Source of the DNA: Terriglobus tenax
GTDB lineage: Bacteria > Acidobacteriota > Terriglobia > Terriglobales > Acidobacteriaceae
DNA: 64,000 nucleotides
NCBI RefSeq assembly: GCF_025685395.1
Contig: NZ_JAGSYA010000004.1
Location: forward strand, 1,426,001 to 1,490,000
Direction: 5' to 3'
The number at the start of each line of letters is the position of its first letter. The first letter of the stretch is position 1. Below the pieces are notes generated by a model. That model did no database searches and was not told the origin of the DNA. It was given only the letters and a program-made list of their open reading frames with translations. Shown here in pieces: positions 52,656 to 61,133 of this stretch. The position numbers were made by a program, and so were the translations under genes.

Positions 52656-53588
52656 ATGGAGATCAAAAATACCGTGGCAAAGCTGTTAGATGGAGTCGCC
52701 ATTGCCGGCGAGATCAAGAATGAAGTAGCTACCCAGGTCAAAACACTGGCCGCCAGCGGCATCACCCCCAAACTCGTGGTCGTGCTCGTGGGGCACGTCG
52801 CCGCCTCTGAGATCTACGTTCGCAGCAAGGTCAAGACCTGCGGCGAACTCGGTATCGGCAGCGAAATGATCACGCCGCCGGAGACCATCACAACCGACGA
52901 GATGCTCTCCCTGGTCGCCGATCTGAATGCGCGCGAAGATGTGGATGGCATCCTCATCCAGCTCCCGCTACCCAAGCAGGTGGACACCAAGCGCCTGCTT
53001 GAAGCCATCGCACCGGACAAAGACGTCGACGGCTTCCACCCGGTCAATGCCGGACGCCTGCAGACCGGCCAACCGGCGCTGGCGCCCTGCACACCCGCGG
53101 GCATCATCGAAATTCTGAAGCGCAGCGGCATCGCCATCGCCGGCGCCAATGCCGTTGTGGTTGGCCGCAGTGATATTGTAGGCAAGCCCGCCGCCATGAT
53201 GCTGCTGAATGAGAGCGCCACCGTCACCGTCTGCCACTCCAAGACCACCGACCTGCCCAGTGTCACGCGCAATGCTGACATCCTGGTAGCCGCCATCGGC
53301 CGCGCCGGATTTATCACTACGGAGATGGTCAAGCCCGGAGCCACCATCATCGACGTGGGCATTAACCGCGTGAATGACCAGGCGGAGCTGGAGAAGTTCT
53401 TTCCCGGCAACACGGCCCGCGCCGAGGGCTTTGCCAAGCGCGGCTACACCGTGGTGGGCGATGTCGACCCGCGCGCCTTCGAGATCAGCGGAGCCTATAC
53501 GCCCGTCCCGGGCGGTGTCGGCGCACTAACCATTGCCATGCTGATGCAGAATACCGTGCGCGCGGCGAAGCAGCGCCGGGGCCTGTAA
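52656..53588 (+). CDS. folD: methylenetetrahydrofolate dehydrogenase/cyclohydrolase
   Basis: A 310-residue FolD, the bifunctional cytosolic enzyme that interconverts 5,10-methylene-, methenyl- and 10-formyl-THF. Seen: LVGHVAASEIYVRSKVKTC with catalytic K58, the DGILIQLPLPKQVD block, DVDGFHPVNAGRL, PCTPAGIIEILKRSG, and the NADP-binding VVGRSDIVGKPAAMMLL. PGGVGALTIAMLMQNT closes the family pattern. Length is slightly above the usual 280-300. It lies 2 bp upstream of coaE, indicating an operon. 10-formyl-THF from this enzyme feeds PurN, encoded at 57844. Confidence 0.97.
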   Translation: MEIKNTVAKLLDGVAIAGEIKNEVATQVKTLAASGITPKLVVVLVGHVAASEIYVRSKVKTCGELGIGSEMITPPETITTDEMLSLVADLNAREDVDGILIQLPLPKQVDTKRLLEAIAPDKDVDGFHPVNAGRLQTGQPALAPCTPAGIIEILKRSGIAIAGANAVVVGRSDIVGKPAAMMLLNESATVTVCHSKTTDLPSVTRNADILVAAIGRAGFITTEMVKPGATIIDVGINRVNDQAELEKFFPGNTARAEGFAKRGYTVVGDVDPRAFEISGAYTPVPGGVGALTIAMLMQNTVRAAKQRRGL

Positions 53589-53590
53589 AC

Positions 53591-54211
53591 ATGTTGCGTG
53601 TCGGCTTGACCGGCGGCCTCGGAAGCGGAAAATCGACCGTGGCCGCCATGCTGCGCGACCTGGGCGCACATGTCGTCCAGGCAGATGAAGTGGGCCGCCA
53701 GCTGATGCAGCCGGGTCAGGCCGTTTTTGACCAGATCGTGGCGCACTTTGGCAGCGATATCCTGGCTGCGGACGGCACACTGGACCGCGCCAAGCTGTCG
53801 AAGATCGCCTTCGCCGACGGTCGTGTGGAGGAGCTAAATACCATCGTCCACCCAGCCACCATCGCCGCTCAGGCCGCGTGGATGGCAGAGATTGCGGCCA
53901 AAGAACCCAATGCCGTCTGCGTGGTGGAAAGCGCCCTGCTGTTTGAAAGCAAGCATGGCGACCCGCGCAACCGCTTTGACCGCATCGTTCTGGTCTATGC
54001 GCCGGAGGAACTGCGCATCCAGCGCTTCCTCGCCCGCCAACCCGGCTCCACGGTGGAAGACGCCCGCCGCCGCATCGCCGCACAACTGTCAGACTTTGAG
54101 AAGATGCAGCGTTCCCACTTCATGATCCGCAACGACGGAACTCTGGAGGATCTGCGCCGCCAGGTCGTTCAGCTCTGGGCTGAGCTGCAGAAAGCGGCCA
54201 CCCCTCAGTAG
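53591..54211 (+). CDS. coaE: dephospho-CoA kinase
   Basis: A 206-residue CoaE, which phosphorylates dephospho-CoA in the last step of coenzyme A synthesis. The P-loop is LTGGLGSGKST (residues 6-16), followed by VVQADEVGRQLMQPG, and the lid/CoA region ends with VVESALLFESK and RFDRIVLVYAPEELRIQRFLAR. It starts 2 bp after the folD stop, so is probably translated by reinitiation. The last 7 nt overlap the convergent NTF2-like gene. Confidence 0.97.
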   Translation: MLRVGLTGGLGSGKSTVAAMLRDLGAHVVQADEVGRQLMQPGQAVFDQIVAHFGSDILAADGTLDRAKLSKIAFADGRVEELNTIVHPATIAAQAAWMAEIAAKEPNAVCVVESALLFESKHGDPRNRFDRIVLVYAPEELRIQRFLARQPGSTVEDARRRIAAQLSDFEKMQRSHFMIRNDGTLEDLRRQVVQLWAELQKAATPQ

Positions 54212-54663
54212 TGCTTCACCTCGGGGTCATAGATCGTCGCCTGGCGCGCGATCATCAGCCATGAACCATTGGCGTACTGCCAGATGTTGGTTGCACGACG
54301 GTGAAGCAGCTTGCCTTTTTCCGGACCGAAGTTCGGCGTATACGTGTCTTCGCCCATGGTGACCGCGATATCCCCAAAGAACTCGATCTTCTCGAGCGCA
54401 AATTTGTATCCACCCTCGTAATCAAGCTTTCCGGCCTTAAGCGCTTCAAAGATCTGATCACGCGTCAGAACGGTGTTATTAGGGCTATTGACGATCAGTT
54501 TTGGAGACCAGACCTTCGCAAGGGCCACGGTATCTTTCGCCGCAATTGCCGCACCTACGGCGGCGTTGGCCATTCCAAACTTCTTTTTTGCCTCGGCATC
54601 CTGCGCATGCACGCTGTTCAGACACACGACTGCCACCAGAACGAACATCCATCGCTTCATCAT
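54205..54663 (-). CDS. secreted NTF2-like (SnoaL/DUF4440) protein
   Basis: A 152-residue NTF2-fold protein with a signal peptide (MMKRWMFVLVAVVCLNSVHAQ). Family pattern: VALAKVWSPKLIVNSPNNTVLTRDQIFEALKAG, then EDTYTPNFGPEKGKLLHRRATNIWQYANGSWLMIARQAT, typical of DUF4440/SnoaL-like proteins. These small cone-shaped proteins may be enzymes or ligand binders; no active site can be assigned here. AGGAG lies 10 nt upstream of ATG 54663. It is convergent with coaE (7-nt overlap) and divergent from the HtrA gene. Confidence 0.83.
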   Translation of the reverse strand: MMKRWMFVLVAVVCLNSVHAQDAEAKKKFGMANAAVGAAIAAKDTVALAKVWSPKLIVNSPNNTVLTRDQIFEALKAGKLDYEGGYKFALEKIEFFGDIAVTMGEDTYTPNFGPEKGKLLHRRATNIWQYANGSWLMIARQATIYDPEVKHY

Positions 54664-54821
54664 CTGAGCAAAGCTCCTAAAGGGGGAATGAACTTTGGTT
54701 CTGTATCGGCTTTTAGATTTTCAGCCTACATGCCCGCTGTAAAGGCGAAGCTAACCTAAAAATCGCTAGAATCGTCCTACTGCCTGAACCTTAAAGGTGA
54801 AGGGAACGTAAGAGGAAGCAT

Positions 54822-56003
54822 ATGAAGATGCGTCGCGTACTGCTCGTGGTTCTACTTGTGGGCGGTTTCTATTTTTTGACAACGCACATGACGCCGTCCG
54901 GCAAGATCGGCAACTGGATCCAGAAAATGGTTCCGGGCGACTCCACCACGGCTATGAAAGGCCCCCTGGGCGCCTTCCACATGACTGTGGCCAGCGCCGC
55001 GCCGGAGTTCGACGCCGAAGAGCAGAACAATATCAACGTCTACAAGCGCGTTCTGCCAAGCGTGGTCAACGTTACCTCCACCACCGTGCAGTTTGACTTC
55101 TTCTACGGCCCGGTTCCCCAGCAGGGCATGGGCACCGGCTTTGTCATCGACAAAGAGGGCCACATCCTGACCAACAACCATGTCATCCAGGATGGCCAGC
55201 GCATTGAAGTTACCCTGAACGACAAGCACAAGTACAAGGCCCAGGTCGTCCAGATCGACAAGAGCCACGACCTGGCCCTGCTGCAGATCAACGCACCAAA
55301 CCTGGTGCCTGTTACCCTGGCCGACTCGAAGAACATCGTCGTCGGCCAGAAGGTCTACGCCATCGGCAATCCGTTCGGCCTGAACGGCACCATGACCCGC
55401 GGCATCGTCTCGGCGCTGCGCTCTGTACGCGGTCCGACAGGCTCGGCCATCGACAACGCCATCCAGACCGACGCGGCAATCAACCCCGGCAACTCCGGTG
55501 GACCGCTGTTGAACTCCCGTGGCGAGGTCATCGGCATCAACACCATGATCGCCTCCAACGGCAGCGACCAGTCCGCGGGCATCGGCTTCGCGATCCCCAT
55601 CAACACGGCCCGTGCCTTTGTGGATGACATCGCCCGCTACGGCCATGTCCGCCGTCCGGCGCTCGATGTGGTCACGCTGCCCATCGGCCCGGACATCGCC
55701 GACCAGCTTGGCCTCGCAGCCGACTACGGCGTCCTGGTAGAGCGTGTACTTCCCGGCGGAGCAGCGGAAAAGGCCGGCCTGAAGGGCGGCAGCCAGCGCG
55801 CGTATATGGGCAACACGCCCGTCATGATCGGCGGCGACCTGATCGTCGCCATTGATGGCCAGGAGATCACCAGCCAGCAGGACATCTCCGACGTGATGAA
55901 CTCGCACAAGGCAGGCGACACGGTCTCGGTCACCATCTTCCGTGGCCGTCGCAAGGTGGAAGTGAAAGCCACTTTGAGCGAGGCGCGCGACCGCCAGGCA
56001 TAG
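54822..56003 (+). CDS. membrane-anchored HtrA/DegS-like serine protease
   Basis: A 393-residue S1C protease. One N-terminal membrane span (residues 4-20, RRVLLVVLLVGGFYFLT) anchors it facing the periplasm. The catalytic triad is H120 (ILTNNHVIQ), D150 (SHDLALLQI) and S225 (NPGNSGGPLL). A single PDZ domain follows (about 285-385; YGVLVERVLPGGAAEKAGLKGG). One anchor and one PDZ resemble DegS more than DegP, which has two PDZ domains. GAGGA lies upstream of the ATG. It performs envelope quality control or starts a proteolytic cascade. It is followed by a terminator, then a zinc-ribbon membrane protein and an M50 protease. Confidence 0.95.
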   Translation: MKMRRVLLVVLLVGGFYFLTTHMTPSGKIGNWIQKMVPGDSTTAMKGPLGAFHMTVASAAPEFDAEEQNNINVYKRVLPSVVNVTSTTVQFDFFYGPVPQQGMGTGFVIDKEGHILTNNHVIQDGQRIEVTLNDKHKYKAQVVQIDKSHDLALLQINAPNLVPVTLADSKNIVVGQKVYAIGNPFGLNGTMTRGIVSALRSVRGPTGSAIDNAIQTDAAINPGNSGGPLLNSRGEVIGINTMIASNGSDQSAGIGFAIPINTARAFVDDIARYGHVRRPALDVVTLPIGPDIADQLGLAADYGVLVERVLPGGAAEKAGLKGGSQRAYMGNTPVMIGGDLIVAIDGQEITSQQDISDVMNSHKAGDTVSVTIFRGRRKVEVKATLSEARDRQA

Positions 56004-56022
56004 CGCTTGTCCCTGAACCCTG

Positions 56023-56053
56023 ATGCCCGGTATGCTGCCAACATATCGGGCAT
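56023..56053 (+). terminator. terminator of the HtrA-like gene
   Basis: ATGCCCGGTATG (56023-56034) pairs with CATATCGGGCAT (56042-56053), 11 pairs plus one G-U, with a 7-nt loop and TTTTCATCTT after it. It argues against the in-frame ATG at 56023 being the start of the next gene. Confidence 0.75.
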
Positions 56054-56073
56054 TTTCATCTTCAGGGGGCGCT

Positions 56074-56796
56074 TTGCAGAGCTCCGTTCCTGGTTTTAAA
56101 ACCGCTGACTTCGGCCAGCCTGGCGCCCGCATGGAGACATGCGGCGGATGCAACACTGCACTCACCACCGAGTACTTTCGCGTAAACGGCGGCATGGCCT
56201 GCCGCGCATGTGCAGAAGCTGTAGCCGCCCAGGAGCCACGCGACGGACTCAGCATCTTTTCGCAGGCGCTGCTCTATGGCATTGGCGGAGCGGTTGTGGG
56301 GCTTCTTCTCTACTCTCTGGTCGGCATCCTGACCGGCCTAAGCATCGGTTATGTCTCGCTGGCCGTGGGCTGGCTGGTGGGCAAGGCTATGCAGACCGGC
56401 GCCAAGGGACGCGGAGGCCGGAAGTATCAGGTTGCAGCCGTGCTGCTGACCTACATCGCCGTCTCGCTCTCCGCCATTCCCATCGCCATCTGGTCCTTCC
56501 GCAACCACCAGCCCGCTGCCGCGCAGACGCGTCCCGCCAACGATGGTTCAAATATTCAGGCAACACCGGAAGAGGCGGAGAAATCCGATTCCTTCAAGCC
56601 GCATGGATTGCTTCAGTTCGTCGGCTACCTGCTGTTGATCGGCCTGGCATCACCCTTCCTGGAGCTGGCAGACCCCGTCCACGGAGCCCTGGGACTATTT
56701 ATCCTGTTTATAGGAATGCGGATGGCGTGGAGCATGACAGCGTACAAAGCTCCATGGATCGACGGACCATATCCGCTGACGGAAACAACCATCTGA
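56074..56796 (+). CDS. zinc-ribbon membrane protein of unknown function
   Basis: About 240 residues. I place the start at TTG 56074, after AGGGGG (56064-56069), because the ATG at 56023 lies in a terminator stem; ATG 56128 is also possible. The N-terminal part has two Cys pairs (CGGCNTALTTEYFRVNGGMACRAC), a likely zinc ribbon. Four hydrophobic segments follow: LLYGIGGAVVGLLLYSLVGI, GYVSLAVGWLVGKAM, VAAVLLTYIAVSLSAIPIAI and LLQFVGYLLLIGLASPFLEL. I know no function. It is 1 bp upstream of the M50 protease gene, which also carries a zinc ribbon, so the two are probably co-transcribed and functionally linked. Confidence 0.75.
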   Translation: MQSSVPGFKTADFGQPGARMETCGGCNTALTTEYFRVNGGMACRACAEAVAAQEPRDGLSIFSQALLYGIGGAVVGLLLYSLVGILTGLSIGYVSLAVGWLVGKAMQTGAKGRGGRKYQVAAVLLTYIAVSLSAIPIAIWSFRNHQPAAAQTRPANDGSNIQATPEEAEKSDSFKPHGLLQFVGYLLLIGLASPFLELADPVHGALGLFILFIGMRMAWSMTAYKAPWIDGPYPLTETTI

Positions 56797-56797
56797 C

Positions 56798-57847
56798 GTG
56801 ACAGAAACACCTCAACCCAGAAGCACATGCCCTCACTGCGGAACCATCGTTGCCGAGGATGTTTTATCCTGCCCGCAATGCCAGACCCTGATCTATAGCG
56901 AGTGGCTGGAGACGCTCGCCGCACGCGCGCAGCACCTGGAAGAGGTGAAACTCTGGGCAGACGCCCGGGACCTATGGCTCGCCGCGCTTTCGAAGCTGCC
57001 ACACGCATCGCGCCAGGCCGAATGGACACGCAACCACGTGCAGCAGCTTGATGCCGTCCTGCACGCAACGGATGCACCCGCCATTCCACAGAAACAGGAG
57101 CCGCAGCTCTCGCCCAGGTGGAGAAAGTGGCTTGGTCCACTGGCGCCGGTCGCCGTCGTGCTCATCAAGGCCAAGGGGCTTCTTCTGGCTCTCTTCAAGC
57201 TAAAGTTCCTGCTCAGCTTCGCTGCCTTCTTCGGCCTGTACTGGGCACTGTATGGCTTCTGGTTCGGCCTGGGCTTTGCCTTCTCCATCCTGGTACACGA
57301 GATGGGCCACTATATCGCTGTCAGGCGTCTTGGCATGAAGGCGGAGCTTCCGGTCTTTCTTCCGGGCTTCGGAGCGTATGTCCGCTGGCAGATGACGCAT
57401 GTAGAGCCGGACGGATCTCTGCGTGTAGCCACGCTGTTTGAAAGCGCGCAGGTCGCACTCGCCGGCCCCATCGCGGGCATGCTCTGCTCCGCCGGCTTCT
57501 TCGGGCTGTACCTGGCGACGGGACAACCGGCATGGGCGGCCGTGGCGCACGCCGGAGCCTGGCTCAACCTGCTGAACCTGATCCCCGTGTGGTTTCTGGA
57601 TGGAGCCCGCGCAGCCGACGCCTTGAACAAGGTGCATCGCGTGCTGCTTCTGCTCACGGCAATCCTGCTGGGCGTTCTGCTGGGCCAGGGTGGATATTAC
57701 CTGGTCGCGCTCGGCCTTGGGTGGCGCATCTTCTTTACCAAAGATGCACCGGAACATGGCAGTAATCGCGTCATGGTTGTCTTCGTTCTGCTCTTGTTCG
57801 CGCTCGGCCTGCTCTTCGGCTTTGCGCCGATGCGCGCCGTCCGTTAG
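56798..57847 (+). CDS. M50-family (site-2-type) intramembrane metalloprotease with zinc ribbon
   Basis: A 349-residue membrane protein. Residues 10-28 (CPHCGTIVAEDVLSCPQC) form a zinc ribbon, followed by a helical, tetratricopeptide-like segment of about 80 residues. The membrane part has the catalytic HEMGH (H167, E168, H171) in a hydrophobic helix and LIPVWFLDGARA, the second metal-binding motif with the usual NLxPxxxLDG form. Site-2 proteases cut transmembrane substrates. No PDZ domain is present. The start is GTG 56798, directly after the previous stop. The nearby DegS-like protease makes a two-step cascade conceivable. The stop overlaps the convergent purN stop by 4 nt. Confidence 0.85.
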   Translation: MTETPQPRSTCPHCGTIVAEDVLSCPQCQTLIYSEWLETLAARAQHLEEVKLWADARDLWLAALSKLPHASRQAEWTRNHVQQLDAVLHATDAPAIPQKQEPQLSPRWRKWLGPLAPVAVVLIKAKGLLLALFKLKFLLSFAAFFGLYWALYGFWFGLGFAFSILVHEMGHYIAVRRLGMKAELPVFLPGFGAYVRWQMTHVEPDGSLRVATLFESAQVALAGPIAGMLCSAGFFGLYLATGQPAWAAVAHAGAWLNLLNLIPVWFLDGARAADALNKVHRVLLLLTAILLGVLLGQGGYYLVALGLGWRIFFTKDAPEHGSNRVMVVFVLLLFALGLLFGFAPMRAVR

Positions 57848-58446
57848 ACCTTGATGTAACGCCGGCCCACCAGGCGGTACTCGCCGGACAGAACACGGCG
57901 CAATGCCTCAGCATAAGCCTGATGCTCCTCAACCAGGATGCGTGCGGCCAGCGTGTCATGCGTGTCCTCATCCAGCACCGGCACCTGCCGCTGCAGAATG
58001 ATCGCGCCGTGATCCACCTGCTCATCCACAAAGTGGACAGTGCACCCGGCAATCTTCGCGCCATACTCCAGCGCCTGCCCCTGTGCATCCAGCCCCGGAA
58101 AAGCGGGCAGCAGAGACGGATGGATATTCAGAATCTGGTTCGGGAAAGCCGAGATGAACTCCGGCGAGATGATCCTCATATAGCCGGCCAGGCAGATCAG
58201 GTCGACCTTCGCCGCGAGCAGGGCGGCAATCATCTGCTGGTCATGCTCGGCACGCGGCACACCCTTCGATGGAATCGCGCGCGCCTCAAGACCAAGCTTG
58301 CGGGCGGCCTCCAATCCCCCGGCATCCGCCTTGTTGGAGAGCACGAGGACGATCTCGCAGCCCGGAACCAAGCCCCTGCGAATCGCTTCGGCAAGCGCGA
58401 GAAAGTTTGATCCACGTCCGGAGAGAAGAACGGCAATTCTGGTCAT
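57844..58446 (-). CDS. purN: phosphoribosylglycinamide formyltransferase
   Basis: A 200-residue PurN, which uses 10-formyl-THF to formylate GAR in purine synthesis. I start it at ATG 58446 (TRIAVLLSGRGSNF), the canonical N terminus; the longer frame to 58512 runs through a terminator hairpin. Active-site features: ICLAGYMRIIS, NIHPSLLPAFPG with catalytic Asn/His, and DEQVDHGAIILQRQVPV with catalytic Asp. It follows purM on the same strand, but with a terminator in between, so it may have its own promoter. Confidence 0.96.
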   Translation of the reverse strand: MTRIAVLLSGRGSNFLALAEAIRRGLVPGCEIVLVLSNKADAGGLEAARKLGLEARAIPSKGVPRAEHDQQMIAALLAAKVDLICLAGYMRIISPEFISAFPNQILNIHPSLLPAFPGLDAQGQALEYGAKIAGCTVHFVDEQVDHGAIILQRQVPVLDEDTHDTLAARILVEEHQAYAEALRRVLSGEYRLVGRRYIKV

Positions 58447-58484
58447 CTGAGGGATTCTATCCACTTGGGCTTTGCACAAGTAAA

Positions 58485-58518
58485 ACGCCCGTGCCGAGCA
58501 AAAGCTCTTCACGGGCGT
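58485..58518 (-). terminator. rho-independent terminator between purM and purN
   Basis: Arms ACGCCCGTG (58485-58493) and CACGGGCGT (58510-58518) enclose a second pair GAGC/GCTC. On the minus strand the stem is followed by TTTTAC. It lies 20 bp past the purM stop, so purM ends, or is attenuated, before purN. Confidence 0.8.
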
Positions 58519-58538
58519 GTGAGTCTTACATCGTATGC

Positions 58539-59594
58539 CTAAACGTAGGTGACCTTGCGGTCGCCGCGAACGATACGGCCAATGACATGGAAGCGCTCAT
58601 TGGCGCGGTTCAGAATAGCCTTGGCCTTCTTCACCTTGTCAGCAGGAACTACGCACACCAGGCCAATGCCCATGTTGAAGGTGCGGAACATCTCGTCCTG
58701 CTCCACCTGGCCAAGTTCCTGCAGGTGCGTGAACAGCGGCGGAACCTGCCAGGAGCTGAGCTCAACGTGCGCGCCCATGCCCTTCGGCAGCACACGCGGA
58801 AGATTCTCCGTAATGCCGCCGCCGGTGATGTGCGCCATACCCGCGACACAGTCGGCCGCGTGCAGCTTCTTGATGATGCCCAGGTAGCTGCGATGGGTCT
58901 TCATCAGCGCTGCGCCGGTCTTTTCCTTGATGGAGCCTACATACTGGTCCGCGGTATAGCCTGCAACCTCGAACAGCAGCTTGCGGGCCAGCGAATAACC
59001 GTTGGTGTGCAGGCCGGTCGAAGGCAGACCAAAGAGCACATCGCCCACCTGCGTGTTCTCGCCGGTGATGATGCGGTCCTTGCTGACCGCGCCGACAATG
59101 AAGCCGGCCAGATCGTAGTCGCCCGGCTTGTAGAAGCCCGGCATCTGTGCAGTTTCGCCGCCGATCAGCGCGCAGCCATTGGCCTTGCAGGCGTCTGACA
59201 GGCCGACAACGATCTTCTCGACCACATCGCCCTCAAGCTTGCCCATGGCGAGATAGTCCAGGAAAAACAGGGGCGTCGCGCCCTGCACGGCGATGTCGTT
59301 GACGCAGTGGTTCACCAGATCACCGCCTACGGTGTGGTGAATGCCTAACTCGAAGGCGACCTTCAGCTTGGTGCCGACACCGTCAGCGGAAGAGACCAGC
59401 ACTGGATTCGGAAACTTGCTCAGATCCAGGTTAAACAGTCCACCAAAAGATCCGATCTCCGAGAGAACGTTCTTGTTGAAGGTCCTGCGTGCTAACAGCT
59501 TGATCTTTTCCTTGGAACGGTCTGCTGCTGAGATATCCACACCGGCATCGGCGTAGGAGATGGGACCCGAAGATTTCGCTGGATTTGGAGCCAA
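58539..59594 (-). CDS. purM: phosphoribosylformylglycinamidine cyclo-ligase
   Basis: A 351-residue PurM (AIR synthase), which closes the imidazole ring of AIR with ATP. Seen: ISYADAGVDISAADRSKEKIK, VLVSSADGVGTKLKVAFELGIHHTVGGDLVNHCVNDIAVQGA (given here for its D-G-x-G-T-K ATP motif), GGETAQMPGFY and MAHITGGGITENLPRVLP. The start is a TTG at 59594 with GGAAGG 5 nt upstream; there is no closer ATG before the conserved YADAGVDI. It diverges from hemL across about 200 bp, which shows no gene and no clear operator. Confidence 0.96.
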   Translation of the reverse strand: MAPNPAKSSGPISYADAGVDISAADRSKEKIKLLARRTFNKNVLSEIGSFGGLFNLDLSKFPNPVLVSSADGVGTKLKVAFELGIHHTVGGDLVNHCVNDIAVQGATPLFFLDYLAMGKLEGDVVEKIVVGLSDACKANGCALIGGETAQMPGFYKPGDYDLAGFIVGAVSKDRIITGENTQVGDVLFGLPSTGLHTNGYSLARKLLFEVAGYTADQYVGSIKEKTGAALMKTHRSYLGIIKKLHAADCVAGMAHITGGGITENLPRVLPKGMGAHVELSSWQVPPLFTHLQELGQVEQDEMFRTFNMGIGLVCVVPADKVKKAKAILNRANERFHVIGRIVRGDRKVTYV

Positions 59595-59797
59595 ATGCGC
59601 CTTCCGAAAAGAAAAGATAAGAACAGCCGGAAGAATAGAGTTTATCAGGATTGACGCGTCCCCGCGTCCTCAGGGGGCACGATAACGCAGCCGTTTGCCT
59701 CTCTGCACCTCTAATTTCGGGACAACCGACGCATCCGCGCCGGGCTCGACGCTCCAGAAACCGTTCCCGCGCCTCTTTGCTTTCTATACTGGATGCG

Positions 59798-61093
59798 ATG
59801 ACACGAGTGCTCGAAAAGTCCCGTTCCCTGCAGCATCGCGCTGAAGCTCTGTTCCCCGGCGGAGTCAATTCGCCCGTACGCGCCTTCCGTTCCGTGGGCG
59901 GTGACGCCCCTTTCGTCGAACATGCCGAAGGCGCCTACCTGTTTGACGCGGACGGAAACCGCTATATCGACTACTTCGGCTCCTGGGGCCCGATGATCCT
60001 GGGCCATGCCGAACCCTCCGTCGTCGCCGCCATTCAGGACGCCGCCACGCGCAGCGCCAGTTACGGCGCCTCCCACGCAGGCGAGGCGGAACTGGGCGAG
60101 CTGGTCCGCACCGCCGTGCCGTCCATGGAGCACATGCGCTTTGTCAGCTCCGGTACAGAAGCGACCATGTCGGCCATCCGCGTCGCCCGCGGTTTTACCC
60201 GCCGCCGCTACGTCATCAAGTTTGAGGGCTGCTACCACGGTCACGCCGACGGCCTGCTGGTCAAAGCCGGTTCCGGCGTCGCCACCTTCGGCATCCCCGG
60301 CTCAGCCGGCGTTCCGGATGAGGTCGCACACTTTACCCTCGCCCTGCCTTACAACGACATCCGCGCCGTCGAAGAAGCCTTTGCCAGGCACAAGGACGAC
60401 ATCGCCGCCATCATCCTGGAACCCGTCGTCGGCAACGCCGGAACCCTGATTCCGCAGCCCGGTTACCTGGAATCCCTGCGCGCGCTTACGGAAGCCGAGG
60501 GCGCCCTGCTGATCTTCGACGAGGTCATGACCGGCTTCCGGCTCGCCCTTGGCGGAGCGCAGCAGCGCTTCGGCATCAAGCCCGACCTGACCACCATGGG
60601 CAAAATCGTCGGCGGAGGCCTGCCGGTCGGCGTCTTCGGCGGACGCGAGGACGTGATGAGCATGCTGGCCCCACTCGGCCCGGTCTACCAGGCCGGAACG
60701 CTCAGCGGCAACCCGTTGGCCATGGCTGCGGGCGCAGCCACCCTCAGCCGCCTGATCCGTGAAGCCGGAACCATCTATCCACAGATCGAGGAAACCACCC
60801 GCCAGGTCGCCGAAGGCGTCGCCAGGGTTGCCGCGGACGCAGGAGTGACACTGACCACCAACCGCATGGGAAGCATGTGGACCTGGTTCTTCACCAACCA
60901 GCCAGTCAACAACTTTGAAGACGCCGCCACCAGCGACACAGCCGCCTTCGGCCGCTTCCACCGCACCATGATGGACCAGGGCGTCTGGCTGCCGCCCTCG
61001 CAGTTTGAGGCTGCATTCATCGGCACAGCACACGGCAAGGCCGAAGTAGACGTCACTCTGGAAGCAGCGAAGAAGGTATTCGCAAAGTCGTAG
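59798..61093 (+). CDS. hemL: glutamate-1-semialdehyde 2,1-aminomutase
   Basis: A 431-residue PLP enzyme that makes 5-aminolevulinate in the C5 heme pathway. ATG 59798 begins the normal N terminus ([23 protein letters not shown]); the frame is open 49 codons further upstream without homology-like features. Seen: the [18 protein letters not shown] block, [53 protein letters not shown] with the cofactor Asp, and PLP lysine K269 in [13 protein letters not shown]. Length matches the family (about 430). Confidence 0.96.
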   Translation: MTRVLEKSRSLQHRAEALFPGGVNSPVRAFRSVGGDAPFVEHAEGAYLFDADGNRYIDYFGSWGPMILGHAEPSVVAAIQDAATRSASYGASHAGEAELGELVRTAVPSMEHMRFVSSGTEATMSAIRVARGFTRRRYVIKFEGCYHGHADGLLVKAGSGVATFGIPGSAGVPDEVAHFTLALPYNDIRAVEEAFARHKDDIAAIILEPVVGNAGTLIPQPGYLESLRALTEAEGALLIFDEVMTGFRLALGGAQQRFGIKPDLTTMGKIVGGGLPVGVFGGREDVMSMLAPLGPVYQAGTLSGNPLAMAAGAATLSRLIREAGTIYPQIEETTRQVAEGVARVAADAGVTLTTNRMGSMWTWFFTNQPVNNFEDAATSDTAAFGRFHRTMMDQGVWLPPSQFEAAFIGTAHGKAEVDVTLEAAKKVFAKS

Positions 61094-61098
61094 CTTGG

Positions 61099-61130
61099 GT
61101 GCCCACGTCCCGTTCCCAGGACGTGGGCAC
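61099..61130. terminator. terminator between hemL and MFS gene
   Basis: Perfect 12-bp arms GTGCCCACGTCC (61099-61110) and GGACGTGGGCAC (61119-61130) with an 8-nt loop. It lies 3 bp before the convergent MFS stop at 61134 and 5 bp after the hemL stop, so it can serve both. Confidence 0.75.
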
Positions 61131-61133
61131 ATC

